From positions 1-15,807 of the forward strand of contig JAFAAX010000033.1 of the NCBI GenBank assembly GCA_023426345.1: 15,807 nt of DNA. Direction: 5' to 3'. This DNA comes from Actinomycetes bacterium. GTDB lineage: Bacteria; Actinomycetota; Actinomycetes; Actinomycetales; Actinomycetaceae. Below, piece after piece: positions 12,841 through 15,807 of this stretch. Both the position numbers and the translations under genes were made by a program. Every line of letters begins with the position of its first letter. The first letter of the stretch is position 1. A model generated the notes under the pieces. It was not told the DNA's origin. It was given only the letters and a program-made list of their open reading frames with translations, and did not search any database.

Positions 12841-14648
12841 TCCCCCGGATCGTCCGCCGCCGCGGCCGCGTCCACCGGCCACTCGAAGCGGATCCTCCGC
12901 CGTTCGACGTCCGCGGAGGCCAGACGCACGTCGACGATCTCCCCCAGCGCCAGCCCCGCGAGGGGATCCTCCATGGGGGCCTCGCCCGCGCCCGGTCCGG
13001 CCCCGCGGGCTTCCGTCTCGACCTCCGCCGGCCCCGCCGCGTACACGGGCGCCATCACGGCCGGGTCCGCGATCATCACGGTGCCCCGCGACACCGTCCC
13101 GTTCCTCCGGCGCTCCAGATCCACCACCGCGCCGGAGAACGGCTCCCCCACCTGGTCCGCCAACAGCAGCGCCTCGATGGCGGCCAGCGACTCGCGCTCA
13201 GCGGCGCCCACCCGTTGCGTCGCGCGCCCCATGAGCGACGGCACATCGCCGAGCGAGGCACGGACCCACTCAGCCGACTCCCGTCCCTCGCACGCGGCCA
13301 GGCAGATCTCCAGCGCCCACCGGTCCGCCAGGCGCCGCAGCGGCGCCGTCGCGTGGGCGTACTCGGCGGCGATGGCCGCGTGACGGGTCTCCGGTGCGCC
13401 CTCCGCCGGGAACGAGGGCCGATCGCCCACGCCGTACACCGCGTATCCGGCGCCGCGGAACAGGCTCGTCGCCTCCAGCAGGAACGCGGCATGGCGCGCG
13501 ATGCCGGGGTCCAGCTCGCGCACGAGGTCGGGATAGGGCTCCCCGGCGGGCCAGTCGACGCCCAACGCGCGGGCCACGGTCCGCAGCCGCACCATCGACG
13601 AGGGCGTCGCCGGTGGCACAGTCCGCAGGATCCCGATCCCCGCCTCGCGCATCACCGAGGCGGCGCACATCCCGGTGAGGAGACTGATCTGCGCGTTCCA
13701 CTCCTCGACCGGCAGGTTCGAGCGGTAGACCAGCCGATAGCGCCGGTGGCGCCGTCCCGGCGGATCGCCGTCGATCCGGGCGATCTCCTGCTCCGGGATC
13801 CGAGCGGACACGCCGCCCCGGGCCGCCTCGCGGGCCAGCCGCAGCCGTCCGATCTCCCGGAGCAGCACGGGCAGGTCGCCCGGCACGCGGAAGGGGAGCG
13901 CGGGGGCGTCGCCCTCGTCGATGGCGGCGAGGGCCTCCTGGAGCTCCTCGTAGGTGAGCTGGGCGCGCGAGACCACGATCGCCCGGCGCACGCGCCAAGA
14001 GATCCGCTCGCCCCCGGGTCCCAGGCGGATGTGCCACACGCACGCGGGGCTCTTCTGGCCGGGCAGCAGGGAGGCGGCGCCCTCGGAGAGCGTCGGCGGG
14101 TGCAGGGGCGTCGGCTCGTCGGGCAGGTAGGTGGTGAGGCCGCGCTCGCGCGCCTCGCGGTCGAGCGGGCTCTCCGGCGGGATGAACGTGGCCAGCGACG
14201 CGATCGCGTAGGTGACCAGGTAGGCCGCGCCGTCGGGCTCCCCCGGCGGCAGGCGGAGCAGGTGCATCGCCTGGTCGAGGTCGCGCGAGCCCGGCGGATC
14301 GACGGTGACGAACGGGATGTGCGTGCCGTCCAGGTGGGGCAGCGCCGACTCGTCGAGGCCCTCCCAGATGTCCTGGCCCTCGGGCGGGCGGGGGCGCCGG
14401 AACGGGTAGAGGGCCTGGATGTCGTCCTCGTCAAGGTCCATGTCCAGGCTCGGGATAGGATCGGGGATGCGGGTCGCGGCGACGTAGGCGCGCCACTGGT
14501 GCACCGCGCGCAGCGCCTGACGGCGGACCTCCGGGGGGAACGAGGGCGGGACGTGCAGCTCGGCGCGGATGCGGTCGAGCGCCGGGACGAGGACGCGCGC
14601 CGCCACGTCGGAGCGCGGAAGGGATCGCGGAAGCGCGTGCTGGAGCAT
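12825..14648 (-). CDS. RNB-domain exoribonuclease (RNase II/R family)
   Basis: A 607-residue 3'-5' exoribonuclease-type protein acting in RNA decay or processing. The RNB active site is VDPPGSRDLDQAM: D117, D123 and D125 correspond to the metal-binding Asp residues of E. coli RNase II, while the fourth (Asp210 there) is Q126, a form I associate with actinobacterial members. YAHATAPLRRLADR (430-443) corresponds to the conserved HxTSPxRRYxD motif that positions RNA. The segment before the RNB core is only about 110 residues and I do not recognise an S1 domain at the C-terminus. ATG 14648 is chosen for AAGGAGG 6 nt upstream; longer open frame upstream is non-coding repeat DNA. The last 16 bp overlap the convergent membrane-protein gene. 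Upstream lies a 617-bp gene-free region. Confidence 0.92.
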   Translation of the reverse strand: MLQHALPRSLPRSDVAARVLVPALDRIRAELHVPPSFPPEVRRQALRAVHQWRAYVAATRIPDPIPSLDMDLDEDDIQALYPFRRPRPPEGQDIWEGLDESALPHLDGTHIPFVTVDPPGSRDLDQAMHLLRLPPGEPDGAAYLVTYAIASLATFIPPESPLDREARERGLTTYLPDEPTPLHPPTLSEGAASLLPGQKSPACVWHIRLGPGGERISWRVRRAIVVSRAQLTYEELQEALAAIDEGDAPALPFRVPGDLPVLLREIGRLRLAREAARGGVSARIPEQEIARIDGDPPGRRHRRYRLVYRSNLPVEEWNAQISLLTGMCAASVMREAGIGILRTVPPATPSSMVRLRTVARALGVDWPAGEPYPDLVRELDPGIARHAAFLLEATSLFRGAGYAVYGVGDRPSFPAEGAPETRHAAIAAEYAHATAPLRRLADRWALEICLAACEGRESAEWVRASLGDVPSLMGRATQRVGAAERESLAAIEALLLADQVGEPFSGAVVDLERRRNGTVSRGTVMIADPAVMAPVYAAGPAEVETEARGAGPGAGEAPMEDPLAGLALGEIVDVRLASADVERRRIRFEWPVDAAAAADDPGDQAAG

Positions 14649-14712
14649 GAGCCGCCTCCTTCCCCGGGCCCGGCGCCGCGGGCGACGGCGACATGGCAGG
14701 ATCCCGGGGGCC

Positions 14713-14718
14713 AGCCTA
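14713..14718 (-). promoter_or_regulatory. Possible -10 box for the RNB gene
   Basis: On the minus strand TAGGCT, the same hexamer that precedes the MscS gene, lies 64 bp upstream of the RNB start codon. Transcription would begin near 14706, leaving a leader of about 60 nt that includes AAGGAGG. No -35 is evident. Confidence 0.3.
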
Positions 14719-14767
14719 CGGCGAGGTGTGGCGCACGGCACGCAGGGACCGCCGTCGCGGGCCGACA

Positions 14768-14812
14768 GGGGGCGGGAGCGGAGACGAGGGAGGGGCGGGG
14801 CGAGGGCGGGGG
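14768..14812 (+). other. G-run cluster with G-quadruplex potential
   Basis: Seven runs of three or more G lie within 45 bp: 14768-14772, 14774-14776, 14788-14790, 14792-14795, 14797-14800, 14804-14806 and 14808-14812. The last five are separated by loops of 1-3 nt, satisfying the usual four-tract rule for an intramolecular quadruplex on the plus strand. It lies upstream of the divergent RNB gene; a regulatory effect is speculative. Confidence 0.55.
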
Positions 14813-14972
14813 AGGTCTGTTCCGAGGGAGAATCCTGCGGGTTCCCGCGGGGAGGCTTCGACCGGACTTCGCTCCCGGCCTGAGGATCAGGGCGGTGGCG
14901 TCGCTGCGAGGAACTCCTGAGTCGATCCGGGCCACGGGCTCGGCGCCAGCGATCTTCTGATCGGCCTGCGGT

Positions 14973-15025
14973 CGAGACCGGTACCTGTGGCAGGCCCGAC
15001 GCCCGAGATCGGTATCTGTGGCAGG
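14973..15025. repeat. Direct repeat pair, copies A and B of a 22-bp element
   Basis: Copy A (14973-14994) and copy B (15004-15025) share the form CGAGAyCGGTAyCTGTGGCAGG with two base differences and are 31 bp apart, start to start. Copies D and E at 15141-15193 have the same 31-bp spacing, so the unit is really a 31-bp tandem duplication seen twice. Confidence 0.85.
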
Positions 15026-15051
15026 ACCTGCTGCCACAGATACCGATCTCG
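15004..15051. repeat. Perfect 21-bp inverted repeat (copies B and C)
   Basis: Bases 15004-15024 are the exact reverse complement of 15031-15051, separated by GACCTG. The left arm begins CGAGATCGGT and the right arm ends ACCGATCTCG. A transcript through it would form a 21-bp hairpin with a 6-nt loop. There is no T-run on either side, so it is not a typical terminator, and neither flank carries a transposase gene. Confidence 0.85.
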
Positions 15052-15140
15052 ACCCCAGCCCGTCCACCCCGACTCCGACACCGGACCTTCGACCAGCGCA
15101 CACACCGGAGTTCACGTCATGGCCGAGGCTGACCCCGCAT

Positions 15141-15193
15141 CGAGACCGGTGCCCGTGGCGGGCTCGGCGCTCGAGACCGGTACCCGTGGCAGA
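15141..15193. repeat. Direct repeat pair, copies D and E of the 22-bp element
   Basis: Copy D (15141-15162) and copy E (15172-15193) begin CGAGACCGGT and continue (g/t)(c/a)CCCGTGGC(g/a)G, differing from copies A and B at a few positions. Their spacing of 31 bp equals that of A and B. Copy E ends 60 bp before the -10 box of the RlmA-like gene. Confidence 0.8.
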
Positions 15194-15253
15194 GTCGCGG
15201 ACGGAGCAACGGAGCAACCCGGAGTGGTCGCGTGGTGTCACGAGCGCGCGCAA

Positions 15254-15259
15254 TAGGGT
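15254..15259 (+). promoter_or_regulatory. -10 element of a probable leaderless promoter for the RlmA-like gene
   Basis: TAGGGT is followed by six bases (GGGCGC) and then ATG 15266. This TANNNT-N6-ATG arrangement puts the transcription start at the start codon. No good -35 is visible, and the only purine-rich stretch before the ATG overlaps the -10 itself. Confidence 0.6.
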
Positions 15260-15265
15260 GGGCGC

Positions 15266-15807
15266 ATGTCAAACTCCCCGTCCACAACGGCGTCGTCCTT
15301 CGGATCGGTGCGCCCCGGCGCGCTGGATCTGCTGCTCGACGCGCTGCGTTGCCCCGTCTGCGGCGGCTCGCTGGGGCGCGACGCGGGAGCGCTCCGCTGC
15401 CCGGCCGGGCACGCCTTCGACATCGCGCGCGACGGGCACGTCAGCCTGTTGGCGGGAGCGGCGCCGATCAGCGGGGACACGGCGCCGATGGTCCAGGCCC
15501 GGCAGCGGTTCCTCGACTCCGGACGCTACGCGCCGATCCGGGACGCGGTGGCGCGGGCCGCCTGGGCGGGCTCAGCGGACCGGACAGGCGTCTCGGGAGG
15601 GGCGGACCGGCCAGGCGGGGCGGACCGGGCGCGCCCGTTCACCGTGGTCGACGCCGGATGCGGGACCGGCTATTACCTGGCGGGCGTGCTCACGGCGCAG
15701 CCCCGCCCGGCCTCGGGCGCGGGAGTCGGCACCGGCACCGGAGCCGGCTCGCAGCCATCGGCGGCCGCGCGGACGCCCGCATCCGCTCCCAGCGCTGTCT
15801 CCACCCC
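15266..15807 (+). CDS. RlmA-family 23S rRNA (guanine-N1)-methyltransferase (3' end beyond window)
   Basis: RlmA-type enzymes methylate N1 of a guanine in hairpin 35 of 23S rRNA (G745 or G748) using S-adenosylmethionine. The 180 visible codons show the zinc knuckle C29-P-V-C32 ... C45-P-A-G-H49 followed by AFDIARDGHVSLL, then GDTAPMVQARQRFLDSGRYAPI, both diagnostic of the family. The SAM motif I is VDAGCGTGYY (128-137). Unusually, a Gly/Ala/Asp repeat (ADRTGVSGGADRPGGADRAR) precedes motif I and a Gly/Thr/Ala/Ser-rich stretch follows it, where a conserved strand is normally close. In antibiotic-producing actinomycetes a related protein (TlrB) gives macrolide resistance, but that cannot be assigned here. 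Start ATG 15266 is set by the leaderless-promoter geometry. Confidence 0.88.
   Translation, partial: MSNSPSTTASSFGSVRPGALDLLLDALRCPVCGGSLGRDAGALRCPAGHAFDIARDGHVSLLAGAAPISGDTAPMVQARQRFLDSGRYAPIRDAVARAAWAGSADRTGVSGGADRPGGADRARPFTVVDAGCGTGYYLAGVLTAQPRPASGAGVGTGTGAGSQPSAAARTPASAPSAVST

Larger units (their letters stand above)
14649..15265. other. 617-bp gene-free region with G-runs and repeats
   Basis: This divergent region separates the RNB gene (minus) from the RlmA-like gene (plus). From left to right it holds the RNB ribosome site, a possible minus-strand TAGGCT -10 (14713-14718), a seven-run G cluster (14768-14812), about 160 bp in which I see nothing specific, and five copies of a 22-bp repeat (14973-15193) including a perfect inverted pair. 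The last element is the TAGGGT box of the RlmA-like gene. A 45-codon frame from ATG 15119 crosses the last two repeats and I do not accept it as a gene. Confidence 0.6.

Noticed and set aside
11985..14960. A 991-codon plus-strand open frame opposite purF and the RNB gene
   Set aside because: It runs through repeats, an intergenic region and the antisense of two recognisable genes, with a typical Arg/Pro/Ala shadow composition.
15119..15256. A 45-codon plus-strand small gene
   Set aside because: A weak GGAG lies upstream, but the frame is made largely of repeat copies D and E and runs into the promoter of the RlmA-like gene.

Overview
The window is very GC-rich DNA (roughly 70% G+C by eye) from an actinomycete-type bacterium. 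DUF3073, the holin-X/DUF3618 pair, an RNB ribonuclease with the DPPGSRDLDQ signature, TANNNT -10 elements placed directly before start codons, and a PurF with iron-sulfur cysteines all fit Actinomycetota. A member of the Actinomycetaceae (Actinomyces/Schaalia-like) is my best guess, but this is an inference without database support.

Layout. (1) 1-1331, minus: an MscS-type mechanosensitive channel cut by the window edge. (2) 1428-1867, plus: a promoter, tRNA-Glu(UUC), tRNA-Asp(GUC), tRNA-Phe(GAA) and a hairpin terminator. (3) 1868-5111, plus: a short AT-richer strip, then a tight two-gene unit. The first gene joins a Swt1-type HEPN-like domain, lacking the catalytic His, to pentapeptide repeats built from 98-residue super-repeats. 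The second is an ABC-ATPase-like protein in which every catalytic motif is altered. (4) 5158-7557, minus: a secreted, cell-surface 5'-nucleotidase/UshA-type phosphoesterase. (5) 7891-9128, plus: a holin-X family (DUF1469) membrane protein and a DUF3618 protein in a GTGA-overlapping pair, then a DUF3073 gene with its own promoter. (6) 9177-12060, minus: purF-purM, encoding the first and fifth steps of de novo purine synthesis. (7) 12292-12840, plus: a small membrane protein whose 3' end overlaps by 16 bp an RNB-domain exoribonuclease gene (12825-14648, minus). (8) 14649-15265: a 617-bp gene-free stretch with a G-run cluster and five copies of a 22-bp repeat, two of which form a perfect 21-bp inverted repeat. 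(9) 15266-15807, plus: the start of a RlmA-family 23S rRNA guanine methyltransferase, apparently translated from a leaderless mRNA.

Most genes are ordinary housekeeping or envelope genes. The unusual part is the two-gene unit behind the tRNA cluster: two proteins that look like enzymes from RNase and transporter families, each with the catalytic residues replaced. HEPN/Swt1 domains are common in prokaryotic conflict systems, so this pair is the best candidate here for an undescribed system. Nothing in the sequence shows its function. A second theme is two intergenic repeat arrays (before purF and before the RNB gene) whose units are both 22 bp and share a core of the form CGAnnTCGGT.
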